A DNA stretch of 39,471 nucleotides from Bacteroidota bacterium (GTDB lineage Bacteria > Bacteroidota > Bacteroidia > Chitinophagales > Chitinophagaceae), in the NCBI GenBank assembly GCA_013285855.1, contig JABDGW010000024.1, positions 1 to 39,471 on the forward strand. The letters are read 5' to 3'. The position numbers and the translations under genes were made by a program. Below the pieces are notes generated by a model. The model was given only the letters and a program-made list of their open reading frames with translations, had not been told where the DNA came from and did not search any database. Of this stretch, positions 7,929 to 17,272 are shown in pieces. Position 1 is the stretch's first letter, and every line of letters begins with the position of its first letter.

Positions 7929-9190
7929 TATTTATTCCAGTAATTTATTTGTGTAACGATTTGAAATTGCTTTACGATATTTTGCGTGATAGTGTTTTGT
8001 GCATTCAGGTAATTGCTGATGGCAATAATATAATCTGCAATACGCACGTCTCCGGTTATTAATAATCTCCTGTTAGCATCCATTAATGTATGCACGTATT
8101 TAAGCTGGTCGTTTGTTTCATTAATAATTTGACTGGTTATTTGCAGTTGTTGCGAAAGCTGCGCAATCTGTTGCCGGTATTGGCTTGAATAAAAATCCCG
8201 GTTGCTGGTGCGTGTTTGTTCAAGAATATTTAATCGCTGGTATTGCAGCTTTCGCTGGTTACCATCATAAATAGGAATAGTAAGATTAAGTGCGGCACCC
8301 AAACCAAAGTTTTTATATGGAGTATATGTTAACGATGAAACATAACCGCCGTCTGCAGTAAAACTTAATTTCGGTTTATACGCAAATGCAACTTGCTCCG
8401 ATGCATTTTTCAGCAACAAGCTATCTGTTGTAAACTTCCTGTAAAAAATTGAATTAGTATATTCCGGTAATTGCTGCAGCGCAATACGTGGCGAATCAAG
8501 CGGCGTAAAAGCAGTATCAACTAAGCCGCATAAATAATTTAGTGTTGCATAATCGTTCTGATATTGTTGTTTCGCCAGGGTTATAGTAAGATGCTGCTGT
8601 TGCAGCGTTACCAAAAAAGTTAGGTAATCTGTTTGACGATATACGCTTGCCTGGGTAAGCTTCTTTAAAATAGTGTCTTCTTCTGAAAGCAAATTGTAAA
8701 CTTCATTATTAAAATTATATTGCCGCCAGCTTCCGTACGCGGCAATATAAGCAGCGATGATGGTGCGCCGCAAATCCTGTTCTGTTATCTTTCCTGCAAT
8801 TGATAAAGAATCGTTCAGCAACTGTATGCCATTGAATTGAATATTTAAATTTCTTTTGCCAACAAAAGTTTTTGTTGCGCTTACCTGTTCATTAAAGTTG
8901 CGTATGTTGGTAATAATTTCATCATATCCATAACCGTTTATAACAGGCGCATAATAATTATTGCTGATGCCGCTAACCTGCGGTTTGTATTGTGCAAGAA
9001 TGCGTAAACTATCTATTTTGTTTAAAAGAATACTGTTGTTTACTTCTTTTAATAGCGGGCTGTTTTGAATGCCTTGCTGAAGAAAGTAATCAAGGTTTTT
9101 CTGTTGTGCTGATAACCAAACAGGCTGAACAAGCAAAATGCAGATGAGAATTATTTTTATGCAGCTTAAAAACGGGTTAAATAATTTCAT
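7928..9190 (-). CDS. TolC-family outer-membrane efflux protein
   Basis: 420 residues with an N-terminal hydrophobic export signal ending near WLSAQ (about residue 28). The mature part has the alternating long-helix and strand pattern of TolC: NLDYFLQQGIQNSPLLKEVNN near the mature N-terminus, helical stretches rich in Gln, a strand segment LGAALNLTIPIYDGNQRKLQYQRL near residue 300, which is the usual PxxxGxR-like landmark, and a C-terminal long helix. It is first of the pump trio in transcription order and is separated from the histidine kinase gene by 77 bases. A one-mismatch -7-like element in that gap could give some independent transcription. Confidence 0.88.
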   Translation of the reverse strand: MKLFNPFLSCIKIILICILLVQPVWLSAQQKNLDYFLQQGIQNSPLLKEVNNSILLNKIDSLRILAQYKPQVSGISNNYYAPVINGYGYDEIITNIRNFNEQVSATKTFVGKRNLNIQFNGIQLLNDSLSIAGKITEQDLRRTIIAAYIAAYGSWRQYNFNNEVYNLLSEEDTILKKLTQASVYRQTDYLTFLVTLQQQHLTITLAKQQYQNDYATLNYLCGLVDTAFTPLDSPRIALQQLPEYTNSIFYRKFTTDSLLLKNASEQVAFAYKPKLSFTADGGYVSSLTYTPYKNFGLGAALNLTIPIYDGNQRKLQYQRLNILEQTRTSNRDFYSSQYRQQIAQLSQQLQITSQIINETNDQLKYVHTLMDANRRLLITGDVRIADYIIAISNYLNAQNTITQNIVKQFQIVTQINYWNK

Positions 9191-9267
9191 TACTATAATA
9201 ATAAAACGATTGCCTTTATCTTACCTGCAAAATAAGAAATTGATTTTGAAGTAAACCTGAACTTATA

Positions 9268-10524
9268 TTACCAGGCTATAGAAAAAGTATGCAGGTTAGG
9301 CAACTGAAAATTATATGTACAGTTATAACCTGAAACCTGGCATATTTGCTGAATAACAGATAATCCAAGCCCATGATTTTCTGATGAATTATGCTGCTTT
9401 GAAAATCTTTTATACAATTGCTTTTCATCAATTGCATAATTAATGCCAGTGTTGGTTATTTGCAGTGTATTGTTTAATAAAATATTTATTGTTCCGTTTT
9501 TTATATTATGTTTTGTAGCATTACTTAAAAGATTATTCAGCAAAATTTCTATGAGATACGCATTACCTGTAATTTCTTTATCTGAAAGATTTATTGCTGT
9601 AACAATATCGCGGTTTTTCCATAGCTCGTTAAACTGGTTTATTTTAGTTTGAAGTAATTCTTTCAAATTAATACTTGTTTGCTCGCTGAATTGTTTGTTC
9701 TCAATTTTCGCAAGCAATAATAAAGAATGATTGAGCTTGCTTAAACCCTGCACTGCATTATAAGCACTTTGAATAGCGTTGCTTTCGTTCTCAGATAATT
9801 TTTCATTCTGAATAAGTATATCAAGTTTGGATTGTATTACTGCAAGCGGCGTTTGCAATTCATGCGAAGCGTTTTCGGTAAACTCTTTCAATGTTTGATA
9901 ATCCTGCTGCGCTTTGCTTAATGCATTGTTCAGCGTTGTATTTAAATAAATAAACTCATCAATATCTGTATTGCTAAAATTTATTTTTTCTGTTTTATTT
10001 AAACTGAATTGCTGCATAGTTTGCAGTGTGCTGTAAAAAGGTTTCCATAACCTGCGTAATACAAACCGGTTAATAAAAAATGTAACGATAAGAATCAACG
10101 AAATTATAGTCAGCGTAATTGCAATTATTGTTTGAATAAGTTCATCTGCACCTTCTAACGATTTGCTTACGCTTACCAGGTACCAAATATTATTTACATC
10201 AACAGTAAATTCAATTGTACGCCGCAGTTCTGTTTCATGTTCCGCTTTATCGTATACTTTATTGGTAAAAATTTTATTGTTTTGGCTGGTTGGTTTTTCA
10301 ACCGGTTTATAAGTAGTGTACTGATCGCGCACTTCAATCACAGTTGGCAAATGATTAAACTGATGAACATAAGTAACCACTTCGTTCTTTTCAATTTTTA
10401 AATCTTCATCAACCTGGCTGATAATTACATAACGCAGCAGTATAGAAAAAGCTCCGCAGCCAAGTAAAAAAATTATTACGGTTGATACTACATTAATGCG
10501 GTTATATTTTGTAAACAGTTTCAT
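9268..10524 (-). CDS. Sensor histidine kinase, envelope two-component system
   Basis: 418 residues. Membrane helices at about 11-34 and 133-153 flank a periplasmic sensor loop of about 100 residues. A HAMP-like linker follows, then the H-box ENASHELQTPLAV with phospho-acceptor His221, N-box LLNNLLSNATKHN near 329-340, and G2 box NHGLGLS at about 383-389. The usual DxGxG G1 motif is degenerate (ITNTGINYAID), seen in some Bacteroidota kinases. Its ATG overlaps the stop of the response regulator by 4 bases. With the pump genes immediately downstream it probably controls efflux or envelope homeostasis; the stimulus is unknown. Confidence 0.93.
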   Translation of the reverse strand: MKLFTKYNRINVVSTVIIFLLGCGAFSILLRYVIISQVDEDLKIEKNEVVTYVHQFNHLPTVIEVRDQYTTYKPVEKPTSQNNKIFTNKVYDKAEHETELRRTIEFTVDVNNIWYLVSVSKSLEGADELIQTIIAITLTIISLILIVTFFINRFVLRRLWKPFYSTLQTMQQFSLNKTEKINFSNTDIDEFIYLNTTLNNALSKAQQDYQTLKEFTENASHELQTPLAVIQSKLDILIQNEKLSENESNAIQSAYNAVQGLSKLNHSLLLLAKIENKQFSEQTSINLKELLQTKINQFNELWKNRDIVTAINLSDKEITGNAYLIEILLNNLLSNATKHNIKNGTINILLNNTLQITNTGINYAIDEKQLYKRFSKQHNSSENHGLGLSVIQQICQVSGYNCTYNFQLPNLHTFSIAW

Positions 10525-11201
10525 CTGGGCAGGCTGAATTTATAACCCATGCCATAAACAGACCTTATATAATCCGGTGAACCAAATTGCAGCAATTTTT
10601 TGCGAAGGTTTTTTATATGCGTATAAATAAAATCGTAGTTATTGGCAAGATCCATATTATCACCCCACAAATGTTCTGCAATGGCAGATTTGCTGATGAC
10701 TTTATTTTTATTGCTGATAAAATACAACAGCAGTTCATATTCTTTTTTTGTGAGGTCTAATTCTTTACCATTAACAAAAGTTTGCTTTGCATCAAGATGG
10801 ATCTGCAGGTCATCAAACACAATTGTATTATTTCCCTCAAAAGATTTTCTGCGGATGATTGCTGCTACTCTTGCACCTAATTCTGGTAAATGAAATGGTT
10901 TGGTAAGATAATCGTCGGCACCTGCTTTTAATCCGTAAATTTTATCATCTAACGAATTTTTTGCAGAAATAATGATAACACCATCTGCTTTATTATTTCT
11001 TTTTAATTCTTTTAAAATATTTAAGCCGTTGCCACTTGGCAACGTTATATCAAGAACAATACAGGCATAATCATACAAAGAAATCTTTTCTAATGCAGAA
11101 TCAAAATCATAAGCGGTTTCGGTAATAAACTGTTCGCCGGATAAATACTGGCAAATGCTTTTTGAAAGCTCTTTTTCGTCCTCTATTATCAGCACTTTCA
11201 T
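10521..11201 (-). CDS. OmpR-family response regulator
   Basis: 226 residues with a receiver domain (acidic E7/D8, phospho-acceptor D51 in IVLDITLPSGNGL, K81 in IISAKNS) followed by a DNA-binding winged helix (KELDLTKKEYELLLYF, then IYTHIKNLRKKL and VYGMGYKF at the end), as in OmpR/CusR types. It is the partner of the kinase encoded next and overlaps both neighbours by 4 bases (ATGA), upstream with the TerC-family gene and downstream with the kinase. Likely targets are its own operon and the RND trio. Confidence 0.95.
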   Translation of the reverse strand: MKVLIIEDEKELSKSICQYLSGEQFITETAYDFDSALEKISLYDYACIVLDITLPSGNGLNILKELKRNNKADGVIIISAKNSLDDKIYGLKAGADDYLTKPFHLPELGARVAAIIRRKSFEGNNTIVFDDLQIHLDAKQTFVNGKELDLTKKEYELLLYFISNKNKVISKSAIAEHLWGDNMDLANNYDFIYTHIKNLRKKLLQFGSPDYIRSVYGMGYKFSLPR

Positions 11202-12151
11202 ACTTTCAGTTTACTGCTTTCTCTTTTATTTTTTATCATAGAAAAAATTACTGATAGTGTAATACAAACAATAATTACACCAAGCGACATGAAGATTTGC
11301 GCATTGTTATTCAACCATTCATTTATCCAATGTGCAGCTAACATTTTAAGTCCAATGAAAATTAAAACAACCGCAATGCCTTGTTGCAGGTATTCAAATT
11401 TATTAACTGCACCTTTTAGTAAAAAGAATAAACTTCTTAAACCAAGCACTGCAAAAATATTTGACGTGTAGATCACCATTTTATCTCTCGAAATCCCCAT
11501 TACGGCAGGTATTGAATCCAAAGCAAAAACCAGGTCAATTGAAGCAAGCATCATTACTACAACAAATAAAGTAGTGTACATGCGTTTGCCATTTTCTGTT
11601 ATCCAAAATTTGCCGTTCGCATCTTTTGTGGTCAATGGAAAAATTCCTTTTACAAGCTTGTATGCTTTTGATGTTTCGGGATCAAATTGTTTGTCTTCAT
11701 CTGATGAAAACATTTTAAAACCTGTGTACAAAAGAAACACTCCGAAAATATATAGTATCCATTCAAAGCGCTGAACCAAAGCAACACCAACTGAAATAAA
11801 AATTACGCGAAAAACAATTGCCATTAAAATACCGATCAGTAATACACGGGAATAATATTTTTCGCTTACTGAAAAAGAAGTGAAGATGAGTACGAACACA
11901 AAAATATTATCAATGCTTAAACTCCATTCCATTAAATATGCGCTAATATATTCAAGTGCAGGTTGGTGGCCATCTTCCATCCATAAAAATGCAAAAAAGC
12001 CAATTGCAAGCAGTACCCAGAAAATCGTTTGAAACATCGCTTTTTTTAACGTTATTTCTTTATTTTTTTTGCTCAATAAACCAAGGTCTACAACAAGCGC
12101 AACGAGTAATACAACTCCAAAAACTATATAGGTAATTATTTCTTTTGACAT
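11198..12151 (-). CDS. TerC/Alx-family integral membrane protein
   Basis: A 317-residue inner-membrane protein with about nine hydrophobic segments and TerC hallmarks: LMEWSLSIDNIFVFVLIF (E75, S79, D81, N82) and ASIDLVFALDSIPA (D206, D212), with NIFAVLGLRSLFFLL (N231) after. Alx and related TerC proteins export manganese, some supporting metalation of exoenzymes; others are tied to tellurite or membrane stress. The internal loop DEDKQFDPETSKAYK is typical of the long TerC/Alx type. It lies 12 bases downstream of gldG and overlaps the response-regulator start by 4 bases, so the sensor system is translated with it. Confidence 0.92.
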   Translation of the reverse strand: MSKEIITYIVFGVVLLVALVVDLGLLSKKNKEITLKKAMFQTIFWVLLAIGFFAFLWMEDGHQPALEYISAYLMEWSLSIDNIFVFVLIFTSFSVSEKYYSRVLLIGILMAIVFRVIFISVGVALVQRFEWILYIFGVFLLYTGFKMFSSDEDKQFDPETSKAYKLVKGIFPLTTKDANGKFWITENGKRMYTTLFVVVMMLASIDLVFALDSIPAVMGISRDKMVIYTSNIFAVLGLRSLFFLLKGAVNKFEYLQQGIAVVLIFIGLKMLAAHWINEWLNNNAQIFMSLGVIIVCITLSVIFSMIKNKRESSKLKV

Positions 12152-12163
12152 GAGGCTGCAATA

Positions 12164-14014
12164 TTACATTCCAAAACTGTTTTTTCGTTTCCATTGATAA
12201 ATCAATCCAAATAATATAATAACTGCAATCGGAATAACAATGTTGATGAGTTGCCAGCTTATCCGTTGATCTGCCACTTTCTTTTTATCTAAAAGACGCA
12301 GCGTAAAATCTTTATTGCGACTTTCAAAAATGCCACTGGTGCTGGTTAAATAATCAACACAGTTCAAAAAAAATTCGCGGTTGGCGAAGCGGTAATTTTC
12401 ATACGGCAACTCTCCCATTGGCAATGGCCCCGTTGTTTCGCTTACTTCGTTGGTTATAATATCTGCATCACTCATTACAATTTGCTGTGTTGCATTTGTA
12501 TTGCCTGCTGAAAAAGATTTGCCCAATGCTTTAGCAACAGAATCTTTTACATTTTGTGTAAGCCGGTTTGTATATAACGAAGTAAATTTTCCTTCCAGTA
12601 AAACAGCAACAGGAATATAATGTTCATTGTAAGAATTGAAATTTTGCGTACTGATATCATTCATTATTTTATTCAAACTTACAATTGCCGGCGAGCTTAT
12701 TAAACGGCTCGATGTATCACTTGACAACAAAATAGTTTTTGTAATGCCCGGTGCTTTTATCGTATCAATGCTTGATGGAAAGATTGATAAAACACGATCT
12801 AAATTTTTTGAAACAATATTGTTATTGGGTGAAGAAAGAAAAGGATAATACGGCCATGGGAAGCGTTGCATTTTCGGGCTGCCGTCTGCATTATACCCGG
12901 TAACCAACGGAATCTTGCTGCAATTCAAATCCTGCAATAAATTGCCATTGATGCGTACACCATAACGAAACAAAATATCATCAAGATTTAAGTTGCGGTC
13001 AAAAGCAACAAAATCTGCCTGGCTGCGCATTAAGCTGTCAAGCTCTGCATATAATTTATCAATGCACCAGATAATTTTCCCGCCATGCATTACATATTGA
13101 TCAAGTTTTAACTTGTCTTCATCTGTAAAAGGTTGCGTAGGTTTTACTATCAATAAAGTATTTACTATATCAGGATTTATGTATGATTCCTTAAGATCAA
13201 TTGGTCCAAAACGATAATCTGATGCGAGGCTTTTTATAAGGTCACTAACCTGCTGCGGAGGTGCTTCACCATTACCTAAACAATAAGCAACAGTCGGAAC
13301 ATTTTTCCTGGTGAGTTTATCAATTGCATTGGCAAATTTATATTCAAGCAAAGCTTCGGCTGCATTTAACGTTGCTTCTTTATCTTCCTGCGGCTCATCA
13401 TTTACCACATTATAATTTTTAAATACAGTACGGCTGCTGCGCAGATCAACTGCAACAGGACGATAACCTTCATATTCAACAATAGCAGAAGGAATAATTA
13501 ATTGTTGTGTTGATTTTTCATTGGTTTGCGACACATCATTGTTTTGTTCAAACACAACACCAAGCTTTTGCAGGCTGTCATACAAAACATTTTGAAAACT
13601 ATCTTTTAACGATTCTAATTGTTGTTGACTCAATTGCTTTGTTGCAATAGTTTCAAATGAAGAATCATCTTTCAATATTGTTACACTATCAGAAAATTTA
13701 TACTCTGGCTTTTCAAAATGAAAGCGAATATTGTTGTGGCTTATGTCTCTGAATTCAGATAACAAATCATTTGTAGCGATACTTAATTTTTTATAATCAG
13801 CAGGCAGATCACCGGTTAGAAAAACAGTAATGTTTATAGTTGAATCAATATTGTTTAATAATTTTTTTGTGGATTGATTTAAGCTAAATCTTTTTTCCGC
13901 AGTAAGATCAATACGATAACGTAATAATGCTGATGCGTAAATTATTGCAATCAGCCCGACAAATAAAATAAGCCATGTATTTTTTTGATTGAATATTTTT
14001 TTGGCTGAACTCAT
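12164..14014 (-). CDS. gldG: Gliding-motility-associated ABC transporter substrate-binding protein GldG
   Basis: 616 residues with a membrane helix near 15-31, a large periplasmic part and a C-terminal helix near 587-606 followed by QWKRKNS. The opening RYRIDLTAEKRFSLNQSTKKLL and the internal region VEYEGYRPVAVDLRSS are characteristic of GldG (DUF4350/ABC_transp_aux fold). GldG pairs with GldF, encoded 2 bases upstream, and GldA, which is not in the window, in an ABC complex required for gliding in Flavobacterium johnsoniae; many non-gliding Bacteroidota keep it too. Lacking a nearby gldA is normal because it is usually unlinked. Confidence 0.92.
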   Translation of the reverse strand: MSSAKKIFNQKNTWLILFVGLIAIIYASALLRYRIDLTAEKRFSLNQSTKKLLNNIDSTINITVFLTGDLPADYKKLSIATNDLLSEFRDISHNNIRFHFEKPEYKFSDSVTILKDDSSFETIATKQLSQQQLESLKDSFQNVLYDSLQKLGVVFEQNNDVSQTNEKSTQQLIIPSAIVEYEGYRPVAVDLRSSRTVFKNYNVVNDEPQEDKEATLNAAEALLEYKFANAIDKLTRKNVPTVAYCLGNGEAPPQQVSDLIKSLASDYRFGPIDLKESYINPDIVNTLLIVKPTQPFTDEDKLKLDQYVMHGGKIIWCIDKLYAELDSLMRSQADFVAFDRNLNLDDILFRYGVRINGNLLQDLNCSKIPLVTGYNADGSPKMQRFPWPYYPFLSSPNNNIVSKNLDRVLSIFPSSIDTIKAPGITKTILLSSDTSSRLISSPAIVSLNKIMNDISTQNFNSYNEHYIPVAVLLEGKFTSLYTNRLTQNVKDSVAKALGKSFSAGNTNATQQIVMSDADIITNEVSETTGPLPMGELPYENYRFANREFFLNCVDYLTSTSGIFESRNKDFTLRLLDKKKVADQRISWQLINIVIPIAVIILFGLIYQWKRKNSFGM

Positions 14015-14016
14015 GC

Positions 14017-14739
14017 TTATCTTGTTTCAATATTTTGTTTTGTAATGGCAATAAAAAAAATGATGACAGAAAAAAAGTAGATCATATCTCGCACATCAAT
14101 CACGCCTTTGCTGATGCTTTTATAATGAAAATTTATACCAAGCATCTGCACATAATAATCCCAGCCGTTTGTAAAAAAGGGGAGTTGACTTAAAGCGTCA
14201 AAGCCTGTATATAAAATCAAACAAACAAAAGCACCGCTTATAAATGCAACAACGGTATTATTGGTAAAACTGCTGGCGCATAAACCCACAGAAGTAAACA
14301 CTGCACCTAATAAAAACAAACCAATATAACTGCCAATGGTTGCGCCAATATCAATGCCACCTGCAGCACTTAAATGCTGTAATGAAAATGCGTAAATAGT
14401 TGTTGGAATTAATGCAAGCAGCACAATTAATAGTGCACCAAAAAATTTTCCCCAAACAATTTGTGATGATGTAAGTGGCAAAGTTTTTAACAACTCAAAT
14501 GTGCCGGCTTTATATTCATCAGCTAAACTGCGCATGGTAATGGTTGGAATAAGAAACAGCATTATCCAGGGGGCAAGAGAAAAAAATCCATCCAATGATG
14601 CGTAGCCAAAATCAAGCAAACTTGTATTGGGGAAAACAAAAAATATTAAGCCATTTAATAAAAGAAAAACAATCAATGCAATGTAACCGGTAAGGCTGCT
14701 GAAGAATTGGTTCCATTCTTTTTTGCAGATCATCCACAT
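14017..14739 (-). CDS. gldF: Gliding-motility-associated ABC transporter permease GldF
   Basis: 240 residues with six membrane segments of the ABC-2 type. The N-terminus MWMICKKEWNQFFSSLTGY aligns without gaps to the usual GldF opening, supporting the ATG at 14739 rather than the internal ATG two codons later. PWIMLFLIPTITMRSLADEYKAGTFELLKTLPLTSSQIVWGKF is the conserved ABC-2 cytoplasmic loop region (cited by its two halves around residues 57-98). It is the first gene of the long minus-strand run ending with the RND pump. A perfect TAnnTTTG element lies 5-12 bases upstream. Confidence 0.93.
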   Translation of the reverse strand: MWMICKKEWNQFFSSLTGYIALIVFLLLNGLIFFVFPNTSLLDFGYASLDGFFSLAPWIMLFLIPTITMRSLADEYKAGTFELLKTLPLTSSQIVWGKFFGALLIVLLALIPTTIYAFSLQHLSAAGGIDIGATIGSYIGLFLLGAVFTSVGLCASSFTNNTVVAFISGAFVCLILYTGFDALSQLPFFTNGWDYYVQMLGINFHYKSISKGVIDVRDMIYFFSVIIFFIAITKQNIETR

Positions 14740-14743
14740 GCTT

Positions 14744-14751
14744 CAAAACTA
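14744..14751 (-). promoter_or_regulatory. Putative Bacteroidota -7 element upstream of gldF
   Basis: CAAAACTA on the plus strand reads TAGTTTTG on the minus strand, a full match to TAnnTTTG. Its last base is only 5 bases from the gldF ATG, so the transcript would have almost no leader. No clear -33 TTTG was found, which keeps confidence low. Confidence 0.35.
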
Positions 14752-14852
14752 CTATCTATAAATTCTTAGCGAAGAAGATTTTTGTAAGGTTTGTTTAAAA
14801 CTTAGGTTTATCAGCAGAATATTTAACTTTAATAAACACTAAGACTAATAGC

Positions 14853-16514
14853 ATGAAAAAAACACTTATTGCACTCTCCGTTTGCGTTTTTGTAACAACG
14901 TTACCTGCACAAAAACTTTCAACGTTAAAAGATATTCAAAAGGGTGCCGCGTCTTCTAATCCTTCCGGCCTAACGCTGATTAATAACAAATTATATTTTG
15001 CAGCAGATGATAGTGTGCATGGCAATGAATTATGGGTTTCTTCAGGCACGCCCGGTACCACACATTTACTGGTTGATGTCAATCCCGGAACTGCAGCAAG
15101 CAATCCTCAAAATCTCATTTATTTTAAAGGTGCTTTGTTTTTTACGGCAAATGATGGCACTCATGGTATTGAATTATGGAAGTTGAATCTCTCTACTAAA
15201 AATTTACAAAGACTTACGAACACATCGGTTTCATCTCCTTTCTGGAATAAGACTGGCTTTATTATTTATCAAAACAAATTATATTTTTCTTTTAATGATG
15301 GCATACATGGTTTTAAACTTTGGAAAACAGATGGTACTCCTGCAGGAACGAAGATTGTTGATGCATCCCAATTTGCGCCGACAGTACCACGAGATTTTTT
15401 TATTTTTAAGAACCGTTTATTTTTTCATTGTAACGCCTTTGACCAAGTTAATATACAGGCGTTGTATGTAATGAACAATGATAGTTCTGCGAAAAGATTT
15501 TTTAATTGTGGTGAAGATGGTTGCTCGAATTTTACAATTTTAAATGATGCATTTTATTTTTTTAGTGATGATATGATTATCAATCATCCCGATATGGAGT
15601 TATATAAGTCTAATGGCACAGCTTCAGGTACGCATATTGTTAAACAAATTAATCCTACTGGCTGGGCTATTCCCTACGTAACAGGAAGTCCGTTAGTGGC
15701 ATCAAATAATGAATTATTTTTTACTGCGGATGATGGTGTGCATGGCTTCGAACTCTGGAAAAGCGATGGTACTGCAGATGGAACGCAAATGGTAAAAGAT
15801 ATTAATTCCGGAGAATCTCAAACAATTCTTAATTCTTTTATTCCGTATCACAATAAACTAATCTTCCAGGCCTGGCAATATGGTAAGGCTGGAACATGGA
15901 TTTCTGACGGAACTGATGCAGGAACAATTAAACTTGCAGATACGGTAAGGATTTCAAGTGGTGAGGGGGAATATATTATTGCAAACAATAAACTCTTATT
16001 CCAGGGTTATGTAGACAATTATGGCTATGAATTGTGTATAACAGATGGCACACCTGCCGGTACAAAACTTAAGCATGATATAAATAGAGGCATTACCGGA
16101 AGTTACCCTTCTGATTTTATACCGTGGGACAGTACATTATTTTTTGTTGCAGATGATGATGTAAAAGGTAATGAGGTATTTCGGTTGTCTCCGTTTAATT
16201 TTAATGATACATCAACTGCTTCTATTGTAAACGCTATTGCAATTAACAAACCTAAAACATGGTTAAATCAAAACAGTCCCAATCCATTTAAAACTATTAC
16301 TCAAATTCAATATTCATTGCCGCAAAAATACGATAACGCAAACCTCGTTGTTTACAATGCAACAGGAAGATTAATTAAGAGTATTGCATTAACTGGTAAT
16401 GAAACACAAACTCTCAGTTTAAATGCAACAGGTTTACCTGCTGGTGTTTATTATTACAATCTCGTTGTTGATGAAACGATTGTAGATTCTAAAAAATGTA
16501 TTGTTATAAAATGA
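14853..16514 (+). CDS. T9SS-exported surface protein with ELWxSDGT repeats
   Basis: 553 residues. A signal peptide (about 1-19, ending TLPAQ) is followed by at least five repeats built on HGxELWxxDGTxxGTxxVxDI; clear examples are HGNELWVSSGTPGTTHLLVDV, HGFKLWKTDGTPAGTKIVD, HGFELWKSDGTADGTQMV and YGYELCITDGTPAGTKL (partial strings). Such beta repeats occur in secreted Bacteroidota proteins and probably fold as propeller-like blades. The C-terminal 80 residues, from NQNSPNPF to SKKCIVIK, form a type-A T9SS sorting domain, with LPAGVYYYNL as the core strand. The protein is therefore expected to cross the outer membrane by T9SS and be anchored or released. Confidence 0.9.
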   Translation: MKKTLIALSVCVFVTTLPAQKLSTLKDIQKGAASSNPSGLTLINNKLYFAADDSVHGNELWVSSGTPGTTHLLVDVNPGTAASNPQNLIYFKGALFFTANDGTHGIELWKLNLSTKNLQRLTNTSVSSPFWNKTGFIIYQNKLYFSFNDGIHGFKLWKTDGTPAGTKIVDASQFAPTVPRDFFIFKNRLFFHCNAFDQVNIQALYVMNNDSSAKRFFNCGEDGCSNFTILNDAFYFFSDDMIINHPDMELYKSNGTASGTHIVKQINPTGWAIPYVTGSPLVASNNELFFTADDGVHGFELWKSDGTADGTQMVKDINSGESQTILNSFIPYHNKLIFQAWQYGKAGTWISDGTDAGTIKLADTVRISSGEGEYIIANNKLLFQGYVDNYGYELCITDGTPAGTKLKHDINRGITGSYPSDFIPWDSTLFFVADDDVKGNEVFRLSPFNFNDTSTASIVNAIAINKPKTWLNQNSPNPFKTITQIQYSLPQKYDNANLVVYNATGRLIKSIALTGNETQTLSLNATGLPAGVYYYNLVVDETIVDSKKCIVIK

Positions 16515-16946
16515 TCAATGATCTTGTTTTTGTTTTGCAAACAGTACAGATGCAATTGTGTGTTTAAACGGAGCAAGTCCATCCCAAACAAAACGGTTTT
16601 CATCATGCCCATGCTCGCCCATATCAATTACTTCAGCATGATAAATAATTTTTTCAGCTATTTTGTCAACAAAATTTATTGAAGAAAAATCCTTGACTGC
16701 CTCAGCAAATTTTTCTGCATAGACATGCGCCCATATCTCAACTTCCATTGACGCATCTGAAACTTTAAAGTCAGTATTGAATAATTCAAAATATTTCTTT
16801 TTAATATCTCTTACAAGTTCTTCAGTTGCTGCTTCTGCATTTTTTTCAAGTATAGCCGGAAGCGCATCGTTGTTAAAAATTCTTATTGCATGCAGTTCAA
16901 ATTCAAGGCTGATGTTTTTGCCGTATACCAAAAGAGATGTATTCAT
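16515..16946 (-). CDS. Conserved-looking hypothetical protein, 143 residues
   Basis: I do not recognise this family. The protein is soluble, acidic and mostly helical in appearance, with no signal peptide or membrane segment. Segments EEKLVRD-like AATEELVRDIKKKYFELF and AEKFAEAVKDF look amphipathic. A His/acid-rich stretch IDMGEHGHDENRFVWDG near 107-123 could bind metal, but that is only a suggestion. Its stop codon abuts that of the T9SS gene exactly (16514/16515), leaving no space for a terminator between the convergent genes. It diverges from the toxin-antitoxin operon. Confidence 0.65.
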   Translation of the reverse strand: MNTSLLVYGKNISLEFELHAIRIFNNDALPAILEKNAEAATEELVRDIKKKYFELFNTDFKVSDASMEVEIWAHVYAEKFAEAVKDFSSINFVDKIAEKIIYHAEVIDMGEHGHDENRFVWDGLAPFKHTIASVLFAKQKQDH

Positions 16947-17051
16947 GTTAGCCGTAAACTTAACAAATAAACTACTATCTAAAAATTGAACATAAACAAG
17001 ATTATAGTAAGATTTGCTTAAACAAGCCGCCGTATAATATAACTTAATTTT

Positions 17052-17059
17052 TATCTTTG
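17052..17059 (+). promoter_or_regulatory. Putative -7 promoter element of the toxin-antitoxin operon
   Basis: TATCTTTG is a full match to TAnnTTTG and sits 15 bases upstream of the antitoxin ATG (17075), implying a leader of about 10 bases. A TTTG at 17013-17016 is too far away to be its -33 partner. Confidence 0.5.
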
Positions 17060-17074
17060 GGTAAATAAAAAATT

Positions 17075-17272
17075 ATGGATACAATTGTTATTCAGCCTTC
17101 AGATGATAAGGAACTTGAACTGATTAAATCCTTTATTAATAACTATCATTTGAAAAGCCGTACACTAACGGAGGAAGATAAAGAAGATTTCGCTTTATTG
17201 AAATTAATGGAAGAAACAGATTATAACGATGTTGCAGATACAGATGGTTTTATAAAAAGCCTTCGCAGCTAA
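17075..17272 (+). CDS. Putative antitoxin of a RelE/ParE-type toxin-antitoxin pair
   Basis: 65 residues, acidic, with DDKELELIKSFINNYHLKSRTLTEEDKEDFALLKLM and a short C-terminal tail GFIKSLRS. The sequence has no clear DNA-binding ribbon-helix-helix, but size, acidity and position fit small Bacteroidota antitoxins that wrap around a RelE-fold toxin. Its stop overlaps the toxin ATG by one base (TAATG), so antitoxin is translated first. Assignment rests largely on the neighbour. Confidence 0.75.
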   Translation: MDTIVIQPSDDKELELIKSFINNYHLKSRTLTEEDKEDFALLKLMEETDYNDVADTDGFIKSLRS

